From Rhizobium sp. BK376 (GTDB taxonomy: Bacteria > Pseudomonadota > Alphaproteobacteria > Rhizobiales > Rhizobiaceae), in the NCBI RefSeq assembly GCF_004341625.1, contig NZ_SLZG01000020.1:37421-101420 (forward strand): a stretch of DNA of 64,000 nt, read 5' to 3'. The position numbers were made by a program, and so were the translations under genes. Of the stretch, positions 8,790-18,170 are shown piece after piece. Position 1 is the first letter of the stretch, and every line of letters begins with the position of its first letter. Below the pieces are notes generated by a model. That model was not told the origin of the DNA and did no database searches. It was given only the letters and a program-made list of their open reading frames with translations.

Positions 8790-9401
8790 TCAGCGAAGTG
8801 CTTCGACCCGGTTGGCGGCGGCCGAGATCTGATGATTGTCGCGGGTTTCTATCGCCTGCCAGCTGCGGTCCATCGCATAGGCGGCGGAGAGCAGCGGGAT
8901 ACCCACATGCCCGTAGTAGAAGGACAGTTGGCCTCGCGCCGTTTCCTCGCTCTGGCCTGCGACCTGATGGACATAAAGCGCGGCGACAAGCCCGCTTCTG
9001 TCCGCGCCTGACTGGCAGTGCACGAGGATGGGCTTTGGCGCCGACTTCATGAAGGCGACCAGTTGAGCCGCCTTTTCCGCCGGTAGATCCTTTGAGGCGG
9101 AGATCCCGAAATCGATGTGTGTCACACCGAGTCCCTTCGACATCGCAACCTCGTCTCTGTACCAAGCCTTCTCCGGGTGGAAGCCACGAAGGTTTACGAC
9201 GGTTTTTATTCCGTAAGTCTGGACATATGCTCCGAGGTCCTCGGCGCTCGGCTGCCCGGAACGATAAAGCTCGCCCGGAATGACCTGATGAAAATTTCCG
9301 CTCACCTGCAGGTAGCCGACATAGGCACCGCACCCTGCGGCAACAGATCCGGTGGCAACGACAACAGCGTATGAGATCCTTCGAAGGTTGAGGTTCACCA
9401 T
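8790..9401 (-). CDS. Membrane-anchored tyrosine/dual-specificity phosphatase-like protein (copy 1)
   Basis: A 203-residue protein with an N-terminal membrane anchor (about 10-32) followed by a DSP/PTP domain with the P-loop HCQSGADRSG (Cys129, Arg135). The general-acid aspartate is probably in the HIDFGISASKDL loop. The catalytic domain probably faces the periplasm. The start at 9401 is chosen because the paralogue at 14888-15499 has the same length and aligns from MxxLxLRRIS; an open frame continues upstream but is not conserved. It closes a glycosyltransferase cluster that begins with its paralogue, suggesting regulation or processing of a polyprenyl-phosphate or envelope step. Confidence 0.85.
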   Translation of the reverse strand: MVNLNLRRISYAVVVATGSVAAGCGAYVGYLQVSGNFHQVIPGELYRSGQPSAEDLGAYVQTYGIKTVVNLRGFHPEKAWYRDEVAMSKGLGVTHIDFGISASKDLPAEKAAQLVAFMKSAPKPILVHCQSGADRSGLVAALYVHQVAGQSEETARGQLSFYYGHVGIPLLSAAYAMDRSWQAIETRDNHQISAAANRVEALR

Positions 9402-9857
9402 TGATTTGTCTGACACTCCATGCCGCTGGCCAAAAAGATGGCGAACAAGCCTGACAGGTACCTGAAGACGTTGAGCTCCATGCCCTTCAAATTCTTTGAC
9501 TTCTCTCAAAAGGATGTGAGAAAAATCCTCCGCAAACGTCGCTCGCCCGGCCAAGGGCCATGCTGTCGACTGGCGGTCGCCGTGCTGCCGCCCGAACGCG
9601 TGTCATGACGACTTCCGACAAGCAAAATATAACAGGCATCGGGGCGGCCGAGAATTCCACCATCAGGGGATGCGCGAACGGGCCACATGCACGACAGCCT
9701 TAGGGTGCGACGCGCCACCCAGGCGAGAGATCCCGGCTTCTCCAGCCTCGTCGTGGGTCGTCAGACGACAGAACCTGCTGAGCGACGGCGACGATCTGCG
9801 AAATCGTTGCAAGACCGATTTCATGAACCGGCAGCCGCGACGAGCCGACCATGCTTC
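9402..9857. other. Intergenic stretch, nothing recognised
   Basis: About 450 bases between phosphatase copy 1 and the GT39 gene. No frame looks like a conserved protein; it may contain the promoter for the phosphatase and b561 genes. Confidence 0.4.
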
Positions 9858-11357
9858 TTAAAGGCCGCATCCTGTTGAGAGCAGATCGGCCGGCGCACGC
9901 GAAACTGTAACGACAAAATAGAGCTCGATCTGTCGATCGCCGGCTTCACGATGGATCGTTTCCACTGGAGAAGACGCGCCGAAACATTGTTTGTATCGGT
10001 CGAAACGCTCCTCTTCGGCTGCCGATACGACCAGAAGGCCGGTCTTGTCGAGGACCGATGGATCCGGGTTCTCGAACGTGTAGCGCTGCCGGTCAACGAT
10101 CTGGATGATCGGGACTTCGCCCTTTGCCTGAAACGCCAGTTCTGCTGTCAGGCCATAGTCGGTGGTGGCGATCCACTGGGCCGCATTTCGGTGGCGCATG
10201 TCGTCCAGGCCTCGATAAAGTCCACGCCAGCCAAGGACATTGTCGGCCGGTGAACGCAAGGGGACGTTACGACCGAGGGGCGTGGCATAAGCCGCCAAAA
10301 TCAGACTGGTAAGCCCGATCCCGATCGGAGTGGCCCAACGCGAAACCCTGACGAGCCATGTCGACGAAAGGCCGTCTGTTGCCGCAAGCGACGCCAGGAT
10401 GGCCATAGCCGGGTAGAGAGGCGCCGTCCAGTTCGGATGGACGCGGTCGTGAAGCGACTGGACGATCATATACAAACAAAGCGGCGCGTTGAGTGCGATC
10501 AGGAAGGTTTGCGGGCTCCTGGCAAACAGGGGCCGCCGGCGAAGATAGGTCCAGACGGTAACTGAGGCGAGAACGGCGAGGACCGGATTGATCAGCCCGA
10601 TTTGTCCGGCAAGAAATTCAGCCGTGTGCGAGTTACCCGCCGCCCCGTGCCCGATCCTTCCAAACTGCTTTTCAAACGAGACCCAATGGTGGAACGCGTT
10701 CCAGACAAGCACGGGCAGAAACGTCAGGAAAGCGACGGCGCCTCCAAGAAAAACCCACGGATCGAATCGAAAACGGCGTGCCGCGGGATCCAGCGCCAGC
10801 CATGCGAGAATGCCCAGACCGAGGAAGAGATTGGTGTATTTCGAGACGCATCCCGCGCCCGCAAGCAGGCCGACGACGAGCCATATCGGCGCATAGCCGG
10901 TTCGGCGAAGGCGTGAAAGAGCAAGGGTGGTCAAGGCCCAGAACATGGTCGACGGTGCGTCGGGCGTTGCGAACACGTGTTCCAGTCCAATCAGGAACAT
11001 CGCATTGACCCAGATGGCTGCGGTCCTTGCAATCGCCCTGTCGCCGAACAGCTCGATCGCCGTCATGTAGGTCGCCCAAGACGTAACGGCAATTGAAAGG
11101 ACCGGGAACAGGCGAACACCAAAAGCGCCCTCGCCCGCGATTTTTGTCGAGAGCCATATCCACCACGCGATCATGGGTGGATGGTCATAGTAGCCGGCAG
11201 ACGGCGCTTTCGACCAAAGCCAATAGTAGGCTTCATCGGGAACCAGCCCGATGTGAGCCATGGCCAGCAGCCTGAATATCGTGAGCGCGGCGACCGCCGC
11301 CACCACCGCGACGTCTCCATCAATCCGGAAGGCCGGACCGGCTGTCTTATCGAGCAT
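9858..11357 (-). CDS. GT39-family (ArnT/PMT-like) membrane glycosyltransferase
   Basis: A 499-residue polytopic membrane protein. The first periplasmic loop carries PDEAYYWLWS and YYDHPPMIAW, the acidic catalytic and donor-binding motifs of dolichyl/polyprenyl-phosphate-sugar transferases (GT39, GT-C fold). About 11-12 transmembrane segments precede a soluble C-terminal domain from ~residue 400. It probably moves a sugar from an undecaprenyl-phosphate carrier onto lipid A, polysaccharide or protein. Its start overlaps the end of the GT2-GtrA gene by 11 bp, and that enzyme likely makes its donor. The acceptor is unknown. Confidence 0.88.
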   Translation of the reverse strand: MLDKTAGPAFRIDGDVAVVAAVAALTIFRLLAMAHIGLVPDEAYYWLWSKAPSAGYYDHPPMIAWWIWLSTKIAGEGAFGVRLFPVLSIAVTSWATYMTAIELFGDRAIARTAAIWVNAMFLIGLEHVFATPDAPSTMFWALTTLALSRLRRTGYAPIWLVVGLLAGAGCVSKYTNLFLGLGILAWLALDPAARRFRFDPWVFLGGAVAFLTFLPVLVWNAFHHWVSFEKQFGRIGHGAAGNSHTAEFLAGQIGLINPVLAVLASVTVWTYLRRRPLFARSPQTFLIALNAPLCLYMIVQSLHDRVHPNWTAPLYPAMAILASLAATDGLSSTWLVRVSRWATPIGIGLTSLILAAYATPLGRNVPLRSPADNVLGWRGLYRGLDDMRHRNAAQWIATTDYGLTAELAFQAKGEVPIIQIVDRQRYTFENPDPSVLDKTGLLVVSAAEEERFDRYKQCFGASSPVETIHREAGDRQIELYFVVTVSRAPADLLSTGCGL

Positions 11358-12498
11358 GGCGCCAGGTGATCATGGAACTGGTGATGTAGTTCCAGGCCGA
11401 TCCGATGACTGCGCCTGCCAGGCCGGCGAGCCACCATCTCGGCTGCTCGCTGTAAAAGAGCGACGAGACCCCGACACCGGCGACGACACCGACACTGCAA
11501 AGCAACGAAAAGAGGACGAGGCCGGTCACGAACCGCCATCCTTTCCGGCGCCTGTCCCTGTAGGTCAGGGCGTTGTTGAGCGTGTAGTTCGACACAACAG
11601 CTGCAAGCATCGCCGCAAGCTGAGCGATCGGAAACGTGATCCCTTGGAGAAGCATGAGGCGCAGGACCGCCAGATGCATAAGGACGCCCGTCGAACCCAC
11701 CATGCAGAAAAGCAGGATACGTGGCGAAAGAAGGTCTCCGGACCACTTTGAGAGCAACAGACCCAGATATTCCAGCACGACCGACGCATCCATCTTGCTT
11801 TCGCCGTGAAGCCTCGGACGGAAGACATATGGAATTTCCGCAATCTTCAAGCTAGAGGGCGACGATGCGATCAGATCGAGAAGAATCTTGAAGCCTTGCT
11901 GAGAGAGCTTTGGCGCAGCAGTCTCCACGACCGAACGCCTCACCATGAAAAAGCCGCTCATCGGATCGGTCGTCCGCACGTCCAAGAGCCGTTGCGCCGC
12001 CCGGATCGCAACCCGGCTCCCCGTCTGGCGTACGCGGGTCATCGCCTCCTGAGACGACTGTTCCTCGCCGTGCCTTGTGGCAACGACCAGATCGCCTTCG
12101 CCGCTACGAATGACCTCGAGCATCTTGGCAAGTCGCGTCTCGTCATGTTGGAGATCAGCGTCCATCACCGCAACGACAGGAGCCGAGCTAGACAGAATTC
12201 CTTCTACGCAGGCGCCTGCGAGCCCCCGGCGGTTGACGCGGCGAATGGCCCGGATGCGCCGGTCGCGCTGTGACAGATTGCGCACGACATCGAGCGTCCT
12301 GTCGGCAGAATCGTCGTCCACGAAAATGACCTCCCAGGCGATGCCCTTAAGGGCCATGCGAAGGCGGTCAATGGTCGGGACGATGTTGTCGCGCTCGTTG
12401 AATGTGGGAATGACGATCGAAAGCTCGGGACCGGACGTGCCGATGGATATCAAATTCTCCGCTCTGTGACCGAGTGAAGCAGAAAAATATGAACTCAT
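11347..12498 (-). CDS. GT2 polyprenyl-phosphate glycosyltransferase with C-terminal GtrA-like domain
   Basis: A 383-residue protein. The N-terminal ~230 residues are a GT2 GT-A domain of the dolichyl-phosphate mannosyltransferase type: LSIVIPTFNERDNI, FVDDDSAD, and the DxD region VMDADLQHD. The C-terminal ~130 residues hold four transmembrane helices of the GtrA type (flippase-like). Together these would make and translocate a polyprenyl-phosphate sugar. An open frame reaches to 12618, but the ATG at 12498 starts closer to the domain; the Shine-Dalgarno is weak either way. It overlaps the GT39 gene downstream by 11 bp. Confidence 0.88.
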   Translation of the reverse strand: MSSYFSASLGHRAENLISIGTSGPELSIVIPTFNERDNIVPTIDRLRMALKGIAWEVIFVDDDSADRTLDVVRNLSQRDRRIRAIRRVNRRGLAGACVEGILSSSAPVVAVMDADLQHDETRLAKMLEVIRSGEGDLVVATRHGEEQSSQEAMTRVRQTGSRVAIRAAQRLLDVRTTDPMSGFFMVRRSVVETAAPKLSQQGFKILLDLIASSPSSLKIAEIPYVFRPRLHGESKMDASVVLEYLGLLLSKWSGDLLSPRILLFCMVGSTGVLMHLAVLRLMLLQGITFPIAQLAAMLAAVVSNYTLNNALTYRDRRRKGWRFVTGLVLFSLLCSVGVVAGVGVSSLFYSEQPRWWLAGLAGAVIGSAWNYITSSMITWRHAR

Positions 12499-12746
12499 GT
12501 GCGTCTCATATTCCCAAGGAGGAAGGGCCAGTCGGATCGACGCGTTCGCAAAAGACGCCGGCCTGATACTAAGGCCAACGGTGGCGCAAACCAATGCCCG
12601 GCTTTCCCGATCTTTCAACGAATCTTCGTCACCCGGTGGCCCGCCATGACACCAGAGCGACTATCGATGGCCGCACCGTTTCATGAAAGCCTGACAAGAT
12701 GCTGAACCGGCCAATGCAATTCGGCAGCCATCGCAGTCGCAAGAGA

Positions 12747-14735
12747 TCAGTCGTCGCCGGTAGACGGACATCCCCGGCTGCCGGATCCGCAGCCGCTCAG
12801 ATCGTAGCCCACCCGATAGTAGAAGCTCCCGATGACGGCTCCACGCTTCCGGACGACCTCTTCGTGGATGTCGCTCAACGCGGAGAAGCGTGCTGCCAGA
12901 TCATCCTTTGACAGTTCCGCCTTGCTCAGCGAGACAAGGAGCGCGATGTTCCCACTGCTAAGATCGGGTGGGAACCAGACATCATACATAAGGCTATCGC
13001 TTCCGATCGCGCTGCGTCCGATAGAATTGGCCGCGGGCGATCCCCGGGGGCGGACGTAGAAGGCCATCTCACTGGCAAGGAAATACTTGTCCATTCCGAT
13101 CAGCACGACCGGCTTGTCTGTCTTGGTCGCCACCGCCTGTTCGATCGATGCCACCGCTTTGCCGAACTCGTCCCATGCAACGGGGAGTGTGCGGATGTTG
13201 TTGCGATAGCCGATCCCTGGGACGCCGAGAGCGACATAAGACAGGAGCAGTGCGAACACCGAGATCGTGATTCCGATCGTCGGGATTGCTGCTGCCCTCG
13301 TGCGGGTGGCGATCCATGGCTCTTGTTGCGGCCGCTCGACCAGTGCTGCCGCCATAAACGGTAGAATGGAAAGCCACAGGGGACCCGTCCAGTTCGGCTT
13401 GTTTTCGTGAAACAGGCTGAAGGCGAGAAACGCGTAGAGTGGTGTCAGTGTAAAGACGACGGCAAACAGGGCTTTTCGCCGTTGCGGGGCGCTGCGCGAC
13501 GAGAAGATGGCAACCGTACAGCAGACGAGCAGGATGATCGCAGCGACCAGACCGGTCGGCGTGAGCACGATGGCTGCGTAGCCGAGAAGCGACGGCAACG
13601 AGAAGTGCGTCGCCTCGCTCAAACGCCGCGATCCCTGGAAGGCGAAGGACATCCAGTCGTGCTTTGCATTCCAGTAGACGACCGGAGAGAAGAGGATTGC
13701 CGCAAGGACTGCAGCCGCGTAGGGATCCGGCCGTGCAAGCCAGCGCCGCGCCTTCGGATCCAGAAGGACAAAAGCAAGCGCAGCGGGGCCGAGCAGCGCA
13801 ATCGTGTATTTCGAAAGCATTCCGAGCCCGATAAAGACCCCTGCCCCGAGCCATCCAAAGCGTCGGCCTCCGATCAGCGCCCGTTCCAGGAAAAAGAGCG
13901 TGCCCGCCCAGGCAGCGGTCAAGGGGGCGTCGGGCACCATCAGGAAACCGGAAAGAAAGTAGAACGGCATAACTGAAACGAGGAGACAGGAGGCAAGCGC
14001 TGCCCGCCGGCCGAAGAGATTTAACGCAAGCATGAAGGAGAAGGCTGCCGTCGCAAACCAACTGAGAAAAGCGCCGATCCGCACCCCGAATTCATTGTCA
14101 CCGAAGGTGTGCGTCCCAAGCCAGATGAGCCAGGCCACCATCGGCGGATGATCAAGATATCCGATGTCCAGGTGCTGGGCGTAGTTCCAATAGTAGGTTT
14201 CTTCGGGAATGAGATTGACCAGCCCCAGAAACAGGAGCCTCAGGATCACCAGGCAGATGATCGCCCCGATCACAAGCGCCGGTTGCCATCCCGTGCGAAG
14301 GATGCCTTGTGGCCCAATGTGGACCTGCCCCGCGTAACTCGCAGCAATGCTCGCGGCAATCGCTGGTCCGATCGCCAGAAGAGGCGAAAGGCCGAGCGTC
14401 ACGAATGCCACACCGAATACGCCGCTCCGGATCGCCAATGCCACCAGCTGGACGATCATCAATCCGAACCAGATCGGAGCGACAGGTGCTCCATTTGCCT
14501 CATCCACCTTCCCGATCCGACGTGCCCTGACGAAAGATGCTGCGGCAAACAGCAGGAATACCGCAAAGCTGAGCACCTGCGCCTTCAGCGGATCAACGCC
14601 TTGGCCGCAAAGCAAGGCAAATACCGCCAGATCGAGGAAGGCCGCCACCAGGCGGGCGGCCGAAAGCATCGGTAAGGGTTGTCTTGCGTGAATGGTCTGT
14701 AGGACAGCATCGCGGGCGTCAACTTCAGGTGACAA
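12747..14735 (-). CDS. GT39-family glycosyltransferase with N-terminal GtrA-like extension
   Basis: A 662-residue polytopic protein. Residues ~20-145 form four transmembrane helices with the pattern of a GtrA domain. From ~155 a complete GT39 core follows with PEETYYWNYAQ and YLDHPPMVAW, matching the loop-1 motifs of the GT39 protein at 9858. The C-terminal ~130 residues are soluble. The N-terminal fusion is unusual: elsewhere GtrA domains usually sit on the GT2 partner or stand alone. It probably transfers a sugar from a polyprenyl phosphate. It is 248 bp upstream of the GT2 gene on the same strand. Confidence 0.85.
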   Translation of the reverse strand: MSPEVDARDAVLQTIHARQPLPMLSAARLVAAFLDLAVFALLCGQGVDPLKAQVLSFAVFLLFAAASFVRARRIGKVDEANGAPVAPIWFGLMIVQLVALAIRSGVFGVAFVTLGLSPLLAIGPAIAASIAASYAGQVHIGPQGILRTGWQPALVIGAIICLVILRLLFLGLVNLIPEETYYWNYAQHLDIGYLDHPPMVAWLIWLGTHTFGDNEFGVRIGAFLSWFATAAFSFMLALNLFGRRAALASCLLVSVMPFYFLSGFLMVPDAPLTAAWAGTLFFLERALIGGRRFGWLGAGVFIGLGMLSKYTIALLGPAALAFVLLDPKARRWLARPDPYAAAVLAAILFSPVVYWNAKHDWMSFAFQGSRRLSEATHFSLPSLLGYAAIVLTPTGLVAAIILLVCCTVAIFSSRSAPQRRKALFAVVFTLTPLYAFLAFSLFHENKPNWTGPLWLSILPFMAAALVERPQQEPWIATRTRAAAIPTIGITISVFALLLSYVALGVPGIGYRNNIRTLPVAWDEFGKAVASIEQAVATKTDKPVVLIGMDKYFLASEMAFYVRPRGSPAANSIGRSAIGSDSLMYDVWFPPDLSSGNIALLVSLSKAELSKDDLAARFSALSDIHEEVVRKRGAVIGSFYYRVGYDLSGCGSGSRGCPSTGDD

Positions 14736-14887
14736 ACAGGTCGTCCAATCTTCTTTCGAGACTGAAATTGTCTGATCAAACGCCGTCGGCGCTTAGGGGA
14801 AACAGACAAGCATATCTCGCCTCCTCGCCGGCGATATTGCTGTCCCAGAACCAGGGGCCATCAAAGATGCCACCCCGGACCGCAGCC

Positions 14888-15499
14888 TCAGTGTAGAAGC
14901 GACGCCGCAAACGCCACTGTCCGGGCGTGCTTCCTGTCGCGCGCCTCTGCGTTTTGCCAGCTTTGATCCATTGCATAGGCAGCAGAGATCACCGGGATTG
15001 CGACGTGACCGTAATAGAACGACAATTGCGCCTGAGCCGTTCGCTCATCCATTCCGGCAATCCTTCGTACGAACAGCGCAGAAACAAGCCCGCTGCGGTC
15101 CGCGCCGGACTGGCAGTGGACCAGGATGGGCCGGGGCGCGGATTCCATGACCGTGACGAGCTGGTCGATCTGTTGTGCGGAAACGACCTTGGAAGCCGAT
15201 AGGCCGAAGTCGACATGCTCGACACCGAGGCCATCGGCCATTGCCACCTCGTCGTCATACCATGGAGTACCCGGATGGGTTCCGCGGAGATTGATGATGG
15301 TCCTTATTCGATGCGCCCTGACATAGGCGGCCAATTCGTCCGCGGTCGGCTGCGCGGAACGGTATAGCTCACCCTCGATGACCGGATGGAAATTGTCGCT
15401 GAGCTGGAGGTAGCCGGCGTAAGCACCGCAGGCCAGACCGACGGACCCGGCGACAACCACCGAGGCTAGCGAAATGCGACGAAGACGAAGCCAATTCAT
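14888..15499 (-). CDS. Membrane-anchored tyrosine/dual-specificity phosphatase-like protein (copy 2)
   Basis: A 203-residue protein, the same length as copy 1 (8790-9401) and alignable without gaps. It has an N-terminal anchor (about 10-32), GELYRSAQPT, then the P-loop HCQSGADRSG (Cys129, Arg135). The start at 15499 is supported by AGGA a few bases upstream and by conservation of NxLRLRRIS. It opens the glycosyltransferase cluster, with copy 1 at the far end, so duplication and use of both copies around the same pathway is likely. The substrate is unknown. Confidence 0.87.
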   Translation of the reverse strand: MNWLRLRRISLASVVVAGSVGLACGAYAGYLQLSDNFHPVIEGELYRSAQPTADELAAYVRAHRIRTIINLRGTHPGTPWYDDEVAMADGLGVEHVDFGLSASKVVSAQQIDQLVTVMESAPRPILVHCQSGADRSGLVSALFVRRIAGMDERTAQAQLSFYYGHVAIPVISAAYAMDQSWQNAEARDRKHARTVAFAASLLH

Positions 15500-15607
15500 T
15501 TCCTGCCCTCCAAATCCAATGGTCGGGGCATCACCTGCGTCATTTGGCTGACAAGCACCTGAACGATGACACTGACTGTCTGGAGGCCTTTCGATCGACA
15601 TCAGCGC

Positions 15608-15976
15608 TCACGCGCGCCGCGCCTGAGCTGGCTGCATGGCGAGCGCGGCAAGACGATCCAAAATGGCATCCAGGTTAACCGGCTTGATCACATAATCGGA
15701 CGCACCCAAGCGGCGGGCCTCCAGCGCGTCGGACAGCTGATCGAACGCCGAAAGGATGAGTGTCGGGCAAGAGATTAGTCCGCTTCGAAGGATATCGAAG
15801 CCGTCGCCATCCGGTAGGCGCCGATCGAGACATACGAGATCAAATGTCGACAGGCGGAGCATGTCTACGGCAGGGCTGCAGCCGGTTGCCCAGGTCACGG
15901 TCCAACCCGCCGCCGCGAGATGCTCCCTCAGGGCGTCGCCGAACAGAACGTTGTCTTCGACCAGCAATATTCGCAA
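15608..15976 (-). CDS. Single-domain response regulator (receiver only), TTG start
   Basis: A 122-residue CheY-like receiver domain: the acidic pair in LLVEDN (residues 7-8), phospho-acceptor Asp51 in CLDRRLPDGDG, the Thr/Ser position in LILSAF, and Lys in YVIKP. No output domain follows. The start is inferred to be the TTG at 15976, with GGAG nine bases upstream; there is no ATG before the domain in frame. No histidine kinase is adjacent. Position just before phosphatase copy 2 suggests a link with the envelope cluster, but the partner kinase is unknown. Confidence 0.85.
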   Translation of the reverse strand: MRILLVEDNVLFGDALREHLAAAGWTVTWATGCSPAVDMLRLSTFDLVCLDRRLPDGDGFDILRSGLISCPTLILSAFDQLSDALEARRLGASDYVIKPVNLDAILDRLAALAMQPAQARRA

Positions 15977-16406
15977 CGCAATTCTCCAACAGAAGGAATA
16001 GCCTGCTCCTGTTTGCTGACAACAATCTGAACTCCTGGCAAGCGCGACCGAAAGGTCCCGGCTGACGGATGGCAAGCGCGAAGACTGTGGAAATGCGGTC
16101 GGAGTTGAAATCCATTTGCCTACGGCCTTTCCGTTGGCGCCCGCCCTTCGCCACACGATCTCTCGGCCCTGGCGGCTGTCTCACCGTTCATGGTTCCAAT
16201 CGACGGTCGGCCACTTTTGTCAGAACGGCAGATCCGATCTCGACCACCGTTTCCAGCGCACCTTTGAAACGCCCCAACTGCATAAAATGCGTGTCGATGC
16301 TTAAAGCCTGCGCGAACCAGCTTGCGTATTTTCCGTGGTTCGCGTGGGGACAACGATTGACGTTGAGCGAGTTCCGGCCACCTACTGATCGATCGGCAAT
16401 GCGAAA
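15977..16406. other. Intergenic stretch, nothing recognised
   Basis: About 430 bases with only overlapping shadow frames. Confidence 0.4.
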
Positions 16407-16631
16407 GTGACTGGAACGAGCGTGGGAAAGTTGGAAGCACGGAACGCCATCAGACTGTTATGCTACAAATGGCATGCTCGCTCCCACTGCAAGGATCAAG
16501 CTCCAGATTTTCGCCTCTTCCTCGACTGGCTCGATGCCAGCGACTATGGCCACTATGTCGAATTCGAGAGCGAGTCATCGCCATGCCAGGAGGTAAGGGG
16601 TTGGTTCACCGACGAGTTCAAGCGAGCATGA
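16407..16631 (+). CDS. Small hypothetical protein
   Basis: A 74-residue open frame from a GTG. Its composition is protein-like (LDWLDASDYGHYVEFES, then WFTDEFKRA), reminiscent of a small rhizobial protein family of unknown function with a conserved GHYLxF segment. No signal peptide or membrane segment. No strong Shine-Dalgarno is seen, and an alternative GTG lies five codons downstream. Isolated on the plus strand. Confidence 0.45.
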   Translation: MTGTSVGKLEARNAIRLLCYKWHARSHCKDQAPDFRLFLDWLDASDYGHYVEFESESSPCQEVRGWFTDEFKRA

Positions 16632-17244
16632 AGATGGCTCGCCATCGAAAGCCCGGTTGAACGGTCCGGTCTATCGATGCCGTACCGCTCCAGCCTGACC
16701 GCAGCGCAAGGTCTCGCAGGATTTTGAGCAATGGTCGAAATCATAGCGACGGTGATGCCGGCCCCCCATGCGATGAAACCCGAGCGCAATCCTATGCTGT
16801 CTTTGACAGCCAGCATTATCATCCGGATAAAGCGATCGATTGCGGTCATCGAAGAATTCGTTCCCATCGAATGGTCTGTGCACAGTGACGACGGGAGCAA
16901 TGATTCTAAGTTTCACCTCAGATTCCATCGCCATTGTCAGAATCGCGAGCGTCGGCAACTTGTATCAATTTATGCTGGACGCTCCATTGGCACCTGTTTG
17001 CGCCCGCGCATGAAGCTCGGTCGGGGGCAGGTCCGACGAAAGTGCGATCATCGGCGTTGCCACGCATTCCAGACAGGTGCCATTCCGAGCCAAACCGGGG
17101 TTCGACGATGCGCTGACCAACGCCATGTGGTTTTCGCTCGTCAGGCCCGGGTTTGGGGTCTCCGGCTTGATATGTTCGTTCAGGTGGTCGTCAGCGTCAG
17201 TACCTATTCGGTTCGCGGGCTGTCTAACGAAAGGTCGAAATCGC
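16632..17244. other. Intergenic stretch upstream of the cupredoxin gene
   Basis: About 610 bases. A short minus-strand frame around 16720-16850 encodes a hydrophobic segment but has no support. A long plus-strand frame runs in from 16731 but only its cupredoxin part, which belongs to another frame, is convincing. Confidence 0.4.
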
Positions 17245-17670
17245 ATGAGACTTTACAAAAGCGCGCTTGCCGCACTCGCAGTTATCTGCCTCGCCACTCC
17301 GTCTTTCGCTGCAACCACGATCAAGGTCACCGAGGGAGGCGAAGGTGGAGGCGCAATGACCCTGGCACTCGATCAATCAACCGCGAAAGCAGGTGAAACC
17401 GTATTCGCCGTCCACAATGATGCAATGACCGAAAATCACGAGATGGTTCTGGTTAAGCTTAAATCGGCTGACCAGGCCATGCCACTCAACAAGGCGAAAC
17501 ACCGCCTCGACGAGAAACAGTTGAAGAGCCTCGGCGAAGTCTCCGACTTGAAGCCCGGCGCGGACGGAACGCTCAAGGTCAAACTCGTTCCCGGCAACTA
17601 CATGCTCTTCTGCAATATCAAAGGTCACTATGAGGCAGGCATGCACGCAAGCCTTGCCGTGACCGAGTAG
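17245..17670 (+). CDS. Secreted cupredoxin (blue-copper-like protein)
   Basis: A 141-residue protein with a clear signal peptide (residues 1-22, cleaved after SFA). The mature domain carries a type 1 copper site in plastocyanin-like order: His65 in ENHEM, then Cys123, His128 and Met133 in FCNIKGHYEAGM. It should be a periplasmic copper electron carrier or copper-binding protein. The start at 17245 gives the signal peptide directly; an open frame upstream does not. It stands alone, with hairpins downstream. Confidence 0.87.
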   Translation: MRLYKSALAALAVICLATPSFAATTIKVTEGGEGGGAMTLALDQSTAKAGETVFAVHNDAMTENHEMVLVKLKSADQAMPLNKAKHRLDEKQLKSLGEVSDLKPGADGTLKVKLVPGNYMLFCNIKGHYEAGMHASLAVTE

Positions 17671-17692
17671 AGATTATCTTCCATCAATTCCA

Positions 17693-17759
17693 CGCCGAAC
17701 GGGGCTGAGCGTCCCGCTTCGTTCGGCGCGGCCGTTCTCAACGCCGGTAAGCGGCGTTG
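17693..17759 (+). terminator. Two hairpins after the cupredoxin gene
   Basis: First hairpin: CGCCGAAC (17693-17700) pairs with GTTCGGCG (17721-17728). Second: CAACGCCG (17739-17746) pairs perfectly with CGGCGTTG (17752-17759) across a 5-base loop. No T-run follows, so a role in termination or mRNA stability is inferred only. Confidence 0.45.
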
Positions 17760-18055
17760 GTCAAAGAGTGCAGAATCCTTCTCAGAACTGTTGACGGCTA
17801 CTCTGAAGCGCCTGATCGCTCCGCGGAGTGATGGTACGGCACCTTACGTTCCAGACCTGCTGTGACGGCTCGCGGCAAGCAGCCGGACGACCTTGTCGCT
17901 GCAATAGGGTCCGGCATGCCGGGGGACAAGCTGATGGCGATGCCACCTTGGCAGCATGATCGCCACTTCAGGCGTGCGATGGCGCCCATCGATCCATGCG
18001 CCATGTCCATGTCGGTTCGATTTTGATTCCGGCTCGTAAGCTGAAACTCCCATAA

Positions 18056-18069
18056 TTGACGGGGATCAT
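18056..18069. promoter_or_regulatory. Near-perfect FNR/FixK box (one mismatch) upstream of the HAD-HerA gene
   Basis: TTGACGGGGATCAT differs from the TTGAY-N4-RTCAA consensus at the last base only. It ends 101 bp before the GTG of the HAD-ATPase gene. The surrounding 17671-18170 stretch holds no other recognised gene. Confidence 0.55.
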
Positions 18070-18170
18070 GGCGGCCGCACCCGGACCGCCTGTATGGATG
18101 GTCCGTGACCCTGCGCCTGCAGCATTGTCCCGATAACGCATTTCATCCGAGATCCTGAAGGAGATTGCCG

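Noticed and set aside
14766..14780. TTGTCTGATCAA near the GT39-GtrA start
   Set aside because: Wrong spacing and a mismatch in the left half.
16731..17396. Long plus frame running into the cupredoxin gene
   Set aside because: It overlaps the cupredoxin in another frame and has no family features.
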